From Deltaproteobacteria bacterium (GTDB taxonomy: Bacteria; Desulfobacterota; Syntrophia; Syntrophales; UBA5619), in the NCBI GenBank assembly GCA_026388365.1, contig JAPLJW010000286.1, positions 1 to 20,386 on the forward strand: 20,386 bases of DNA, given 5' to 3'. The translations under genes and the position numbers were made by a program. The notes below the pieces were generated by a model, which worked only from the letters and a program-made list of their open reading frames with translations, was not told the origin of the DNA and searched no databases. This document shows positions 7,850-14,264 of this stretch, piece by piece. The first letter of the stretch is position 1, and every line of letters begins with the position of its first letter.

Positions 7850-8296
7850 ATGAGCAACCTTCTAAAGGATTATCCTGTCATTATTGAATTTCCTGTCGCC
7901 TGGGGTGAAATGGACGCTATGAGTCACGTCAATAACATCGTCTATTTCAGATATTTCGAGAGCGCCAGGATCGCCTATTTTGAAAAGATGGATCTGATCG
8001 GCTACATGATAAAGACAGGGGTTGGACCCATTCTCGCCACGACATCCTGTAAATTCAAGATACCCCTGTCATATCCGGACAAGGTCCTCATTGGAGCTAA
8101 AGTGGTCAGCATCGAAGAGGACCGGTTTGTCATGAATCACCTTGTCGTCAGCACAAAGCATCAGAAGGTGGCCGCTGAAGGTGACGGGGTGATTGTGACC
8201 TTTAATTACCGGGAAGGTAAGAAGGTGATTGTTCCGGAGGTTGTGAAACAGAGCATCCTTGATCTTGAGAAATCAGCTCCGGAGAAGGGAAATTAG
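7850..8296 (+). CDS. Acyl-CoA thioesterase, 4HBT hotdog fold (YbgC/FadM-like)
   Basis: A 148-residue single hotdog-domain protein that probably hydrolyses acyl-CoA thioesters in the cytoplasm. The diagnostic motif WGEMDAMSHVNNIVYFRYFE (18-37) contains the catalytic Asp22 and the HVNN segment of the 4-hydroxybenzoyl-CoA thioesterase family. Length is typical. The ATG follows GGAAAG at about seven bases. It lies 141 bases before the next gene on the same strand, so shared transcription is possible but not shown. The substrate cannot be deduced: short-chain, aromatic and long-chain acyl-CoA thioesterases share this motif. Confidence 0.88.
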   Translation: MSNLLKDYPVIIEFPVAWGEMDAMSHVNNIVYFRYFESARIAYFEKMDLIGYMIKTGVGPILATTSCKFKIPLSYPDKVLIGAKVVSIEEDRFVMNHLVVSTKHQKVAAEGDGVIVTFNYREGKKVIVPEVVKQSILDLEKSAPEKGN

Positions 8297-8362
8297 TCGC
8301 AAGTTATACACATCGAGTTAACGGACTGCTTCTTTATTACGTTTATCAGGGGATAAATCTTT

Positions 8363-8434
8363 ATGGCTGATCCGATCTTGAGAGCGCATGATCATAAAAT
8401 CATGGGTCTTCACGATAGGGAAGAGAAAGATTAG
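8363..8434 (+). CDS. Possible small ORF (23 aa) upstream of UPF0316 gene
   Basis: ATG at 8363 is preceded by AGGGG at nine bases and opens a 23-codon frame (MADPILRAHDHKIMGLHDRE, then EKD) ending 3 bases before the next start. It is short and charged, with no recognised family. It could be a coupled leader peptide or chance; conservation of the frame in relatives would decide. It is the only coding candidate in the 141-base gap. Confidence 0.22.
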   Translation: MADPILRAHDHKIMGLHDREEKD

Positions 8435-8437
8435 CGT

Positions 8438-9022
8438 ATGAACGGGTTTCCCTTTTTTGACTCACCCTTATTCACATGGGTCGTCATTCCACTTTTTATT
8501 ATCCTGGCGCGAATTATCGATGTCACACTCGACACGATGCGCATCATCTATATCTCGCGGGGGATGAAATATCTCGCTCCTCTTTTCGGATTTTTCGAAA
8601 TCCTCGTCTGGCTGCTGGCCATCAGCCAGATTATGAGAAACCTGAACAACCCGGTTTATTATCTGGCCTATGCCGTCGGTTTTGCCACAGGGAACCTTGT
8701 GGGCATCTTTGTAGAGGAAAGGCTGGCCGTGGGCAGGGTTGTTTTGCGCATCATAACCCAGAAAGACACCACAGAGCTTGTCACCCATCTGAGGTCGTGC
8801 GGGTACGGAGTAACCACGGTAGATGCGGAAGGATCCACCGGGCCGGTCAAACTCATATTCACCGTCATTGACAGGAATAAAATCAAATCGGTCGTCCAAA
8901 GTATTCAAAACTATAACCCCAGGGCTTTTTATTCCATTGAGGATGTACGCCTGGTCAAAGAGGGCACTTTTCCACCATCGCGAAGATTCACTGATCTGCT
9001 CCGGTTGAGGAGAAAGGGATAG
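8438..9022 (+). CDS. UPF0316/DUF2179-family membrane protein
   Basis: A 194-residue protein with about three membrane segments in the N-terminal half (roughly 13-33, 42-62 and 72-92) and a soluble C-terminal domain (about 100-170). The stretch ARIIDVTLDTMRIIYISRG near the start and the GNLVGIFVEERLAVG segment are features I associate with the UPF0316 family. The C-terminal domain resembles the DUF2179 module seen in YitT-type proteins. Function is unknown. It begins a compact same-strand run: the next gene starts within a few bases of its stop, and the two after that are separated by 1-2 bases. Confidence 0.8.
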   Translation: MNGFPFFDSPLFTWVVIPLFIILARIIDVTLDTMRIIYISRGMKYLAPLFGFFEILVWLLAISQIMRNLNNPVYYLAYAVGFATGNLVGIFVEERLAVGRVVLRIITQKDTTELVTHLRSCGYGVTTVDAEGSTGPVKLIFTVIDRNKIKSVVQSIQNYNPRAFYSIEDVRLVKEGTFPPSRRFTDLLRLRRKG

Positions 9023-9069
9023 CCTTGGAAAGGAAGGTTATCGTCGCCCAGAAGGAACTTTGGGAGGAG

Positions 9070-9570
9070 ATGAAAATAATACCGGCTCACTGTAGAATAT
9101 TGTTTCTGTGTGCCTTTTCCATTTTCCTGATGTCTTGCCTGAACTGGATACTGGAGAAGCCATCCTTCGTCCTTCGTGGGGTCATCCTCAGCCCCCGCTC
9201 CTTCACAGAGATGAATCTTCTCATCGGTCTCGATGTACAAAATCCAAACCGTTTTGACCTTACACTCAAATCTTTCCAGTGCAGCATTTACCTTAAAAAT
9301 GAGGAAATCGGAAAGGGCCGCCTGGAAAATGAACTCCTGATCCCATCATCATCAACAGCGCGGATACAGGTGCCTATCGATGTAAAGTTCAAAGACTTGG
9401 GTGGAAGCCTGAAGACTTTTTTCACCGGAGGTGACCTGCCTTATAAGATAGAGGGAAAGGCCGATGTCAGGACGGTATTTGGAAGCCTCCATTTCACTTT
9501 TTCTAAAGAGGGATCTACCCATTCAATATCTGAGGAAAGTCTTTCCCTGACTGGACAAAAGGAGGAATGA
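9070..9570 (+). CDS. LEA14-like (LEA type 2 / WHy domain) lipoprotein
   Basis: From the ATG at 9070 the protein is 166 residues and starts with a lipoprotein signal peptide ending in the lipobox LMSC at residues 20-23. The mature part, about 30-145, resembles the LEA_2/WHy beta-sandwich: a GVILSPRSFTEMNLLIGLDV strand pair, then QNPNRFDLTL, a very typical LEA14 segment. Such proteins are linked to desiccation or stress in plants, but the bacterial role is unknown. A TTG at 9025 would add 15 residues and leave a 2-base gap to the previous gene. I prefer the ATG because it puts the signal peptide at the terminus, although GGAGG lies only two bases before it. Only one base separates its stop from the ACT gene. 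Confidence 0.75.
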   Translation: MKIIPAHCRILFLCAFSIFLMSCLNWILEKPSFVLRGVILSPRSFTEMNLLIGLDVQNPNRFDLTLKSFQCSIYLKNEEIGKGRLENELLIPSSSTARIQVPIDVKFKDLGGSLKTFFTGGDLPYKIEGKADVRTVFGSLHFTFSKEGSTHSISEESLSLTGQKEE

Positions 9571-9571
9571 A

Positions 9572-9976
9572 ATGAAATTCAGGAAGTGCAAACAATATTC
9601 GGTCTTTCTCGAAAACAGGGCTGGAGCACTTGCAGAACTCTGTAATCTGATCTCTCAGCGGTCCGTCAATCTCCTGGCCATATGCGCCATCGATACGATC
9701 GAGGAAGCGGTGCTAAGGATCGTCGCCGAGGATGAAGCGAGAACCTTGGAGGCCTTGAAAGGAGACGGGTTTCGTGTCGTTGAGACAGAGGTATTTCTCG
9801 TCGAACTTGACAATGTTCCGGGAGCGACGGGGAGAATGGCGACAGATCTGGCAAAGGCAGGGATCAACATCGACTACATCTATGCCTCAGCGCACCCCGA
9901 GGGGCCTAAGGCCTACCTGGTTCTCAGGACGCATCAGATTGCAGAGGCGGAGAAGGTCCTCAGAGGGGGGGAATAA
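9572..9976 (+). CDS. Tandem ACT-domain protein
   Basis: A 134-residue protein made of two ACT domains (about 7-68 and 72-132) and nothing else. ACT domains bind small ligands, usually amino acids, and confer allosteric control. The first shows VFLENRAGALAELCNLISQR, the second VELDNVPGATGRMATDLAKA, both the loop-and-helix start of the fold. Free-standing double ACT proteins are common near amino acid or acyl-CoA ligase genes. Here the gene ends 2 bases before an isocitrate-lyase-family enzyme, so it may regulate that enzyme. A GGAGG lies before the ATG at a spacing of about five bases. The ligand is unknown. Confidence 0.85.
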   Translation: MKFRKCKQYSVFLENRAGALAELCNLISQRSVNLLAICAIDTIEEAVLRIVAEDEARTLEALKGDGFRVVETEVFLVELDNVPGATGRMATDLAKAGINIDYIYASAHPEGPKAYLVLRTHQIAEAEKVLRGGE

Positions 9977-9978
9977 CG

Positions 9979-10986
9979 ATGGAAGGCATCCATTGGAAAG
10001 CGGAGCGGCAGAACCTTAACGAGCTGGCGGCAAAGCGTGACGGGCGGATTTTGGTTGCCATTGGTGTGGCCAACGGCGCGGAGGCGCGGCAGCTTCATCA
10101 CAGTGTTTATGAACTTTATGATCAGCATGCAGTCCCTGATTATATCGGAGGCTTCATTACCTTCGTTTCCGGGTATCTCTGTGCTGCAAGTTATGGCCTT
10201 CCGGACCTCGGCTACATCCTTCGGTCAGAGATCGTGCACCAGACCGACATCATTGAGCAGGCCACCTGGATGGCTGCCCTTGATACGGGGAAACCCGCTT
10301 TTCCGATCGGGGTGGACATCGATACCGGATATGGAAATGAGCCATCCTCAATCGTTCTGACCTGCCGACAGGTCCATAAACAGGGCGCCCAGTACGTCCA
10401 GATCGAAGACCAATATGCGATCAATAAGAGCTGCGGCCACATGGAAGGCCCCAGGGGAAGCGGAAAGGTTCTCATTTCTGCGGAGGAGATGATCGAACTG
10501 CGGCTCAGGCCGGCCGTCAGTTATGCCGAGAGCCAGCAAGACATGATGGTCATGGCCCGAACCGATGCCATTGCGGCCCATGGTTTCGATGAAGCAATCC
10601 GGCGCGGCCGTCTTTACGCTGAGGCAGGAGCAAAGATCATCTTCATTGAGGCGCCGGAAGATGAAAAACAGCTCGCCCGCGCTGCAGATGAGTTCAGGGG
10701 CTCATCGGTCCTCTCCATCGCCAACATGATCGAGGGGAGTCCAAAGACCCCCTACAAGAGCCCGGCCGAACTTCACGGAATGGGCTTCGCCATCGCGCTC
10801 TACTGCATCGGACCCCTTCTTGCCGGCCGGGCAGCGCAGAGGCGTTACTTTGGCATTGTCGGCCGGGGCGCATCGGTCATGGCCGGTGCTGACACGCAGC
10901 CTGAGAGATGGTTCGACGGTTTTAACGAGGTCATCGGCCGGCAGCAGACCGAAGCCTGGAACAGATTTTTCCAGGGTGAAGGGTGA
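9979..10986 (+). CDS. Isocitrate lyase / PEP mutase superfamily enzyme
   Basis: A 335-residue cytoplasmic TIM-barrel enzyme that forms or breaks C-C or P-C bonds next to a carboxylate. Magnesium-site residues lie in GVDIDTGYG (Asp113, Asp115) and QIEDQ (141-145). The lid motif KSCGH (150-154) carries the cysteine of the lyase branch, which PEP mutases lack, so a lyase such as methylisocitrate or dimethylmalate lyase is more likely than a phosphonate enzyme. ARTDA (193-197) and FIEAP (222-226) are further family motifs. The lid differs from the usual KKCGH...GK by an insertion (KSCGHMEGPRGSGK). Short gaps tie it to the ACT protein upstream. The exact substrate is unknown. Confidence 0.85.
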   Translation: MEGIHWKAERQNLNELAAKRDGRILVAIGVANGAEARQLHHSVYELYDQHAVPDYIGGFITFVSGYLCAASYGLPDLGYILRSEIVHQTDIIEQATWMAALDTGKPAFPIGVDIDTGYGNEPSSIVLTCRQVHKQGAQYVQIEDQYAINKSCGHMEGPRGSGKVLISAEEMIELRLRPAVSYAESQQDMMVMARTDAIAAHGFDEAIRRGRLYAEAGAKIIFIEAPEDEKQLARAADEFRGSSVLSIANMIEGSPKTPYKSPAELHGMGFAIALYCIGPLLAGRAAQRRYFGIVGRGASVMAGADTQPERWFDGFNEVIGRQQTEAWNRFFQGEG

Positions 10987-11070
10987 GTCAATCTTATGAA
11001 ATCTAAATATTGGATAAACCCCGACCAAGCTCGAATCCCTACAGAGCATCAAAGACACGGCGATAAGGCT

Positions 11071-13332
11071 TCAGGAAACGCTCTTGGGGGATGATATAGA
11101 CTCAATCAGGACGACAGCTCTTCCAGCAGCGGCTTTCACTTTGGGATTGTAGGACATAAACCCGAATATGCCGCTTTGTGTGCTGACCTCCTTTAGAAAA
11201 GGCAGCGCTTCCGTGTTGCCTATATTTCCCAGCGCAACACATATCTTTTCCTGAAGTTCAATTTTCATTTCTTCTGATAGACTTGTTTTAGATTTAAACA
11301 ACTCCCGGAGGGGCTTTATCGCGTCCCTGTGCTTGAGTGAACCCAATGCGGTTACAATATGCACCTTGAGTTGATCATCACAGCCGGACAGGGCATTTAA
11401 AAAAATCCCTACCCTGGAGGGCCCTCCTATGTTGTTAATACTTCTGAATGCTTCTTTTTGAACCCGGAGATCTCCATACAAAAGAAGCGGAGCGAGGGCA
11501 GCTTTCGCATGTTCTTCGCTGCCGGTTCTGCCAAGAAGCCGTGCAAGATTTCTCAGGTAATGCCAGGGAGCGTTTTCCTTGATCCTTGCAATAATTGCCG
11601 GAGCCGCTGAATTCCCCATTTCGGGAATCAGGTTTAAAATCAAGACCCGTTCCGAACTGACTTCGCTTACCATTAATATATCCAGAAGGGGACTTATTGA
11701 GTGCTCAGCCATCATCACAAGGTTCTTTCCCGCTTCGTTTCTCTGATTTTGCTGATCAGATCGAAATTCTTCAATCAGGATTTCCAAAATATCGGGAGAT
11801 GCGATTTCTTTTAAGATCTCAGATGCTAAGGATTGAATCTGCCCGTTTTTTTCAAACTGATTTGATGCGATATGGGAAAATAAATCTAATATTGGGAGGC
11901 TGTCTGCAAAGCGCTGATTTCGAATCCGTCCTTCTGCCATATCCTTCAACTGCGCACAGATTTTTCTGAAAGCTCCGGTCACTGTGGTTTCCAATTTCAT
12001 CCAATTTGTCAGCTTGTCCATATGCCGGGTCAATGTATCCGTTCGCTGCTCCATGGAGAGATTCGCAAGTATGCCTGCAAGAGACTCTGATGCTGCGGTA
12101 CGAATATCTGGACGGTCTCTTTGAAGCAAAGCGGTTAATCGTTCAATAATCGTTTCCGCTATCCCCGCTTCTCCTTCCGAGTAGAGCGCATCCATCAGTT
12201 CCGGCAAGACTTTCACATCGCTTTCATCGGGGCAACTCTTTTCAAATTTGTTTAAAATATCGGTAACCTTTTCTTTGATTTCCCGGATTTTATTTTCCCT
12301 CTCTTCTTTTTCGCGGGCCTGTTTTTTCTCGATCTGGTGTTTGAGTTCCAACCCTTTGCCTGTTTTCATCAGGTATTGATAGACTTGCTCAGCAGATTCT
12401 GTTTTCCTGTTGTCATGATCCGTTCCTTCTTGACCCGATGCGTTAACTGATTGATACAGCTTTAAAGCAACATCTTCAAATTTTTCACGATTGACACCGT
12501 CTATTATCTGCTCGAAAAGATGGTTTTCAAGAAGGCCCTCCATATTTTGTGACATTATCGTGGCAATGAAATCTGCATCCATATCGGAAATTGATTTAGC
12601 GGCAAGGGATGACCGTTTTTCTTTTTCCTCGTGACCTGCGACTTTATCAAGAGTTCGCAGCATGGATAATATGTTTTCCGATAATTTTCCGTTGGGCTGC
12701 ATTCCGTCTCTGTCGGCGAGATGCTGCATACCGGATTGAAATATTCGGGAGACTAAACCGGGGTCCTTCACCATTTCCTTCAGTTTTTCCTGATCCAAAG
12801 ACACATCTGGATTTTCGTTGGTCACATATTTAATGATATCATCATCTTTAATATCGAGGCTTGCCACGCTTTGACTATCTTGATCCACTTCGGCATATAT
12901 TTTCCGGTTAATTGGAATATGGGGCATATTCCCTTCAGAAAGGATCTGCTCCAGCCCTTTTTCTTTTATGACGCCATCCGGCTTCTTTCCCAACATTTCC
13001 AGGAAAAATAAAAGTTCGCTTTTCTCCAGACCCTTATTGAAACTGATACTCTTGATTCCCCAGTTGACCATCAACACGAGGAAGATGGCTACCTGTGGTT
13101 TCTGCTGATTCTTCTGTGTCAGTGATTCTCCGGATATGAGTAGACTTTTTTCCGACTCGGCAAGTGATATGGTTTCATTCTCCTCAAGGATACGCTCAAG
13201 CGTGTCATAAAGCCTTTCGATGGTCTTCATGATCATGGCGTTGGTCGGCGGATAAAGACGCAAATTAATGATGGCCGTATTCATGATGACCACCGCCTCC
13301 ATCACTTTTTCCTGAATTCCCGTCTCAGTCAT
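11071..13332 (-). CDS. HEAT-repeat protein
   Basis: A 753-residue probably cytoplasmic protein with no signal peptide. The N-terminal 150 residues form a mixed domain I cannot name. A charged coiled-coil stretch lies at about 330-362 (KHQIEKKQAREKEERENKIR). From about 370 to 745 the sequence is built of helical HEAT-like repeats, clearest at 535-745 (RVLILNLIPEMGNSAAPAII, HIVTALGSLKHRDAIKPLRE, KICVALGNIGNTEALPFLKE). HEAT solenoids are protein-binding scaffolds. The ATG follows GGGGTG at about six bases, and the gene starts 29 bases after the response regulator stop, so the two are an operon. It may be the output partner of that regulator; this is inference. Base composition is more AT-rich than in flanking genes. 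Confidence 0.8.
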   Translation of the reverse strand: MTETGIQEKVMEAVVIMNTAIINLRLYPPTNAMIMKTIERLYDTLERILEENETISLAESEKSLLISGESLTQKNQQKPQVAIFLVLMVNWGIKSISFNKGLEKSELLFFLEMLGKKPDGVIKEKGLEQILSEGNMPHIPINRKIYAEVDQDSQSVASLDIKDDDIIKYVTNENPDVSLDQEKLKEMVKDPGLVSRIFQSGMQHLADRDGMQPNGKLSENILSMLRTLDKVAGHEEKEKRSSLAAKSISDMDADFIATIMSQNMEGLLENHLFEQIIDGVNREKFEDVALKLYQSVNASGQEGTDHDNRKTESAEQVYQYLMKTGKGLELKHQIEKKQAREKEERENKIREIKEKVTDILNKFEKSCPDESDVKVLPELMDALYSEGEAGIAETIIERLTALLQRDRPDIRTAASESLAGILANLSMEQRTDTLTRHMDKLTNWMKLETTVTGAFRKICAQLKDMAEGRIRNQRFADSLPILDLFSHIASNQFEKNGQIQSLASEILKEIASPDILEILIEEFRSDQQNQRNEAGKNLVMMAEHSISPLLDILMVSEVSSERVLILNLIPEMGNSAAPAIIARIKENAPWHYLRNLARLLGRTGSEEHAKAALAPLLLYGDLRVQKEAFRSINNIGGPSRVGIFLNALSGCDDQLKVHIVTALGSLKHRDAIKPLRELFKSKTSLSEEMKIELQEKICVALGNIGNTEALPFLKEVSTQSGIFGFMSYNPKVKAAAGRAVVLIESISSPKSVS

Positions 13333-13361
13333 AATGCACCCCGTGAAAAAAACCTTAAGGA

Positions 13362-13826
13362 CTATTTTTTATATTCAAGAACCCCGGTTATTTTTTCCAA
13401 GATTTCCTCAGGTGTAGCAGGCTTGGCAATAAACTGTCTTCCGCCTATGGCTCCCTCATGGGACTGGACCCCCTGCCTCGAAGCGATAGCCGTAACAAAC
13501 AATACGGGAATGTCTTGGGTTTTCTGATTTTCCAGCAATTGTTCCGCCACCTGCCCGCCGTCTATTTCCGGCATGATGATATCCAGGAGAATCAGGTCGG
13601 GTTGTTCTTCCAAAGCCAAGATGAGGCCCTTGGCGCCGCTGGTTGTGGTCAGCACTTCGAACTTTCCCGTCTTTTCCAAATTCAGCTTGACAAAAAAGCA
13701 AAAATCTTCCTCATCGTCGATGAGCAGGACCTTTCTCTTTCTGTTCGATGTTTCCGATTGTTTTGCTTCGTCCATGATCCCCTCCTGCTGTATCGGTGTC
13801 AACCGCGCTCGTTTGTGTATCACCAT
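13362..13826 (-). CDS. Single-domain response regulator (CheY-like receiver)
   Basis: A phosphorylatable receiver domain with no output domain. The domain begins at KVLLIDDEEDF (residues 32-42), with acidic residues Asp37, Asp38 and Glu39. Asp82 in LLDIIMP is the phosphoacceptor, Thr112 (VLFVTA) the switch residue, and Lys135 (FIAKP) the conserved lysine. Two starts are credible: the ATG at 13826 with GGAGGAGG five bases ahead (154 residues), and the ATG at 13775 with AGGAGG five to six bases ahead (137 residues). The shorter form begins closer to the domain. No histidine kinase is in the window, so its phosphodonor is elsewhere. It shares an operon with the HEAT-repeat protein. Confidence 0.92.
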   Translation of the reverse strand: MVIHKRARLTPIQQEGIMDEAKQSETSNRKRKVLLIDDEEDFCFFVKLNLEKTGKFEVLTTTSGAKGLILALEEQPDLILLDIIMPEIDGGQVAEQLLENQKTQDIPVLFVTAIASRQGVQSHEGAIGGRQFIAKPATPEEILEKITGVLEYKK

Positions 13827-13955
13827 GGGGACCTCCTCCTTTTTTCTCTTCCGGCAGGAAATCCCGAAAATGTTAACAATGCTATGTTGCCTAACAGATT
13901 ACACCTCAAAATGAGGGATTGTCGAGCATAAATAACAGCATAATAAAAAATTTGC

Positions 13956-13984
13956 TTGACTTTCCAGCCGTCCTGCCTTAAAAG
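13956..13984 (+). promoter_or_regulatory. Sigma70-type promoter of the metK leader
   Basis: TTGACT (13956-13961) and TAAAAG (13979-13984) are separated by exactly 17 bases. The predicted transcript start, about 13991, falls directly at the 5' edge of the first aptamer, which strengthens both calls. The leader to the metK ATG is then about 270 bases. The 130 bases between the response regulator start and this promoter hold AT-rich DNA and no supported gene. Confidence 0.6.
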
Positions 13985-13992
13985 ATCGCCCA

Positions 13993-14042
13993 AGCGGGAA
14001 TTTAAGGTGAATTGCTCCGCTATACAAATGTGCTAAAGTGCC
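13993..14042 (+). promoter_or_regulatory. SAM-II-like riboswitch aptamer, copy 1 (metK leader)
   Basis: The RNA starts AGCGG (13993-13997), pairing with CCGCT (14017-14021) as stem P1. Inside are the conserved-looking blocks AATTTAAGG and AATTGC; after P1 come an A-rich linker and GTGCTAAAG. These occur in the order known for the SAM-II family (GAUUUA, AUUGC, GCUAAA). GG (14006-14007) can pair with CC (14041-14042), corresponding to the CC/GG pair of the SAM-II pseudoknot with both sides swapped. An intrinsic terminator follows, then a second aptamer and metK, the SAM synthetase gene. Assignment is by pattern and context; a variant class such as SAM-V is possible. Confidence 0.68.
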
Positions 14043-14058
14043 AGAGAAGGACTCATGA

Positions 14059-14080
14059 CCCGCGCTTTGGCGCGGGTTTT
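14059..14080 (+). terminator. Intrinsic terminator 1 of the metK leader
   Basis: CCCGCGC-TTTG-GCGCGGG is a perfect 7-bp stem followed by TTTT. It lies 16 bases after the first aptamer. Its 5' arm CCCGC can alternatively pair with GCGGG (13994-13998) in P1 of aptamer 1, giving a ligand-controlled switch: P1 formed means the terminator is free to fold. That mechanism is inference. Confidence 0.7.
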
Positions 14081-14103
14081 CGCTATTTACCAACCGTCTC
14101 CAG

Positions 14104-14156
14104 AGCGGGTCGATTTAGGTTAATTGCAGCCGCCAAAAAAAGGTGCTAAAAATTCC
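14104..14156 (+). promoter_or_regulatory. SAM-II-like riboswitch aptamer, copy 2 (metK leader)
   Basis: This repeats the architecture of copy 1 at 111 bases distance: P1 is GCGG (14105-14108) with CCGC (14130-14133), followed by GATTTAGG, AATTGC, an A-rich linker and GTGCTAAAAATTCC. Unpaired blocks ATTTA, GGT, AATTGC and GTGCTAAA are shared between copies while linkers and flanks differ, which is the signature of a conserved RNA rather than a recent duplication. GG (14118-14119) can pair with CC (14155-14156) as the pseudoknot end. A second terminator follows at once. Confidence 0.68.
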
Positions 14157-14159
14157 GGA

Positions 14160-14198
14160 CCCTATGGCGCCTTGCAGGCCTTGCCATAGGGTTTTTTT
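14160..14198 (+). terminator. Intrinsic terminator 2 of the metK leader
   Basis: CCCTATGGC and GCCATAGGG form a perfect 9-bp stem, with an inner GCC-TTGCA-GGC helix, followed by seven T. It starts four bases after aptamer 2 and lies 66 bases before the metK ATG, so it must be read through for metK expression. GACCC at its foot (14158-14162) can pair with GGGTC (14107-14111) overlapping P1 of aptamer 2, a possible antiterminator. Confidence 0.85.
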
Positions 14199-14264
14199 AT
14201 GGCCGGCCGAACAGTGAAAACCTTTCGCGCTGGGGAGAAAAGCATTCAGCATAGGAGAAAATAA

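Noticed and set aside
10996..11101. Short plus-strand frames between the lyase and the HEAT gene, including one ending in LQSIKDTAIRLQETLLGDDI
   Set aside because: The second looks protein-like but has no start codon, follows an in-frame TAA, and its end is antisense to the HEAT gene C-terminus.
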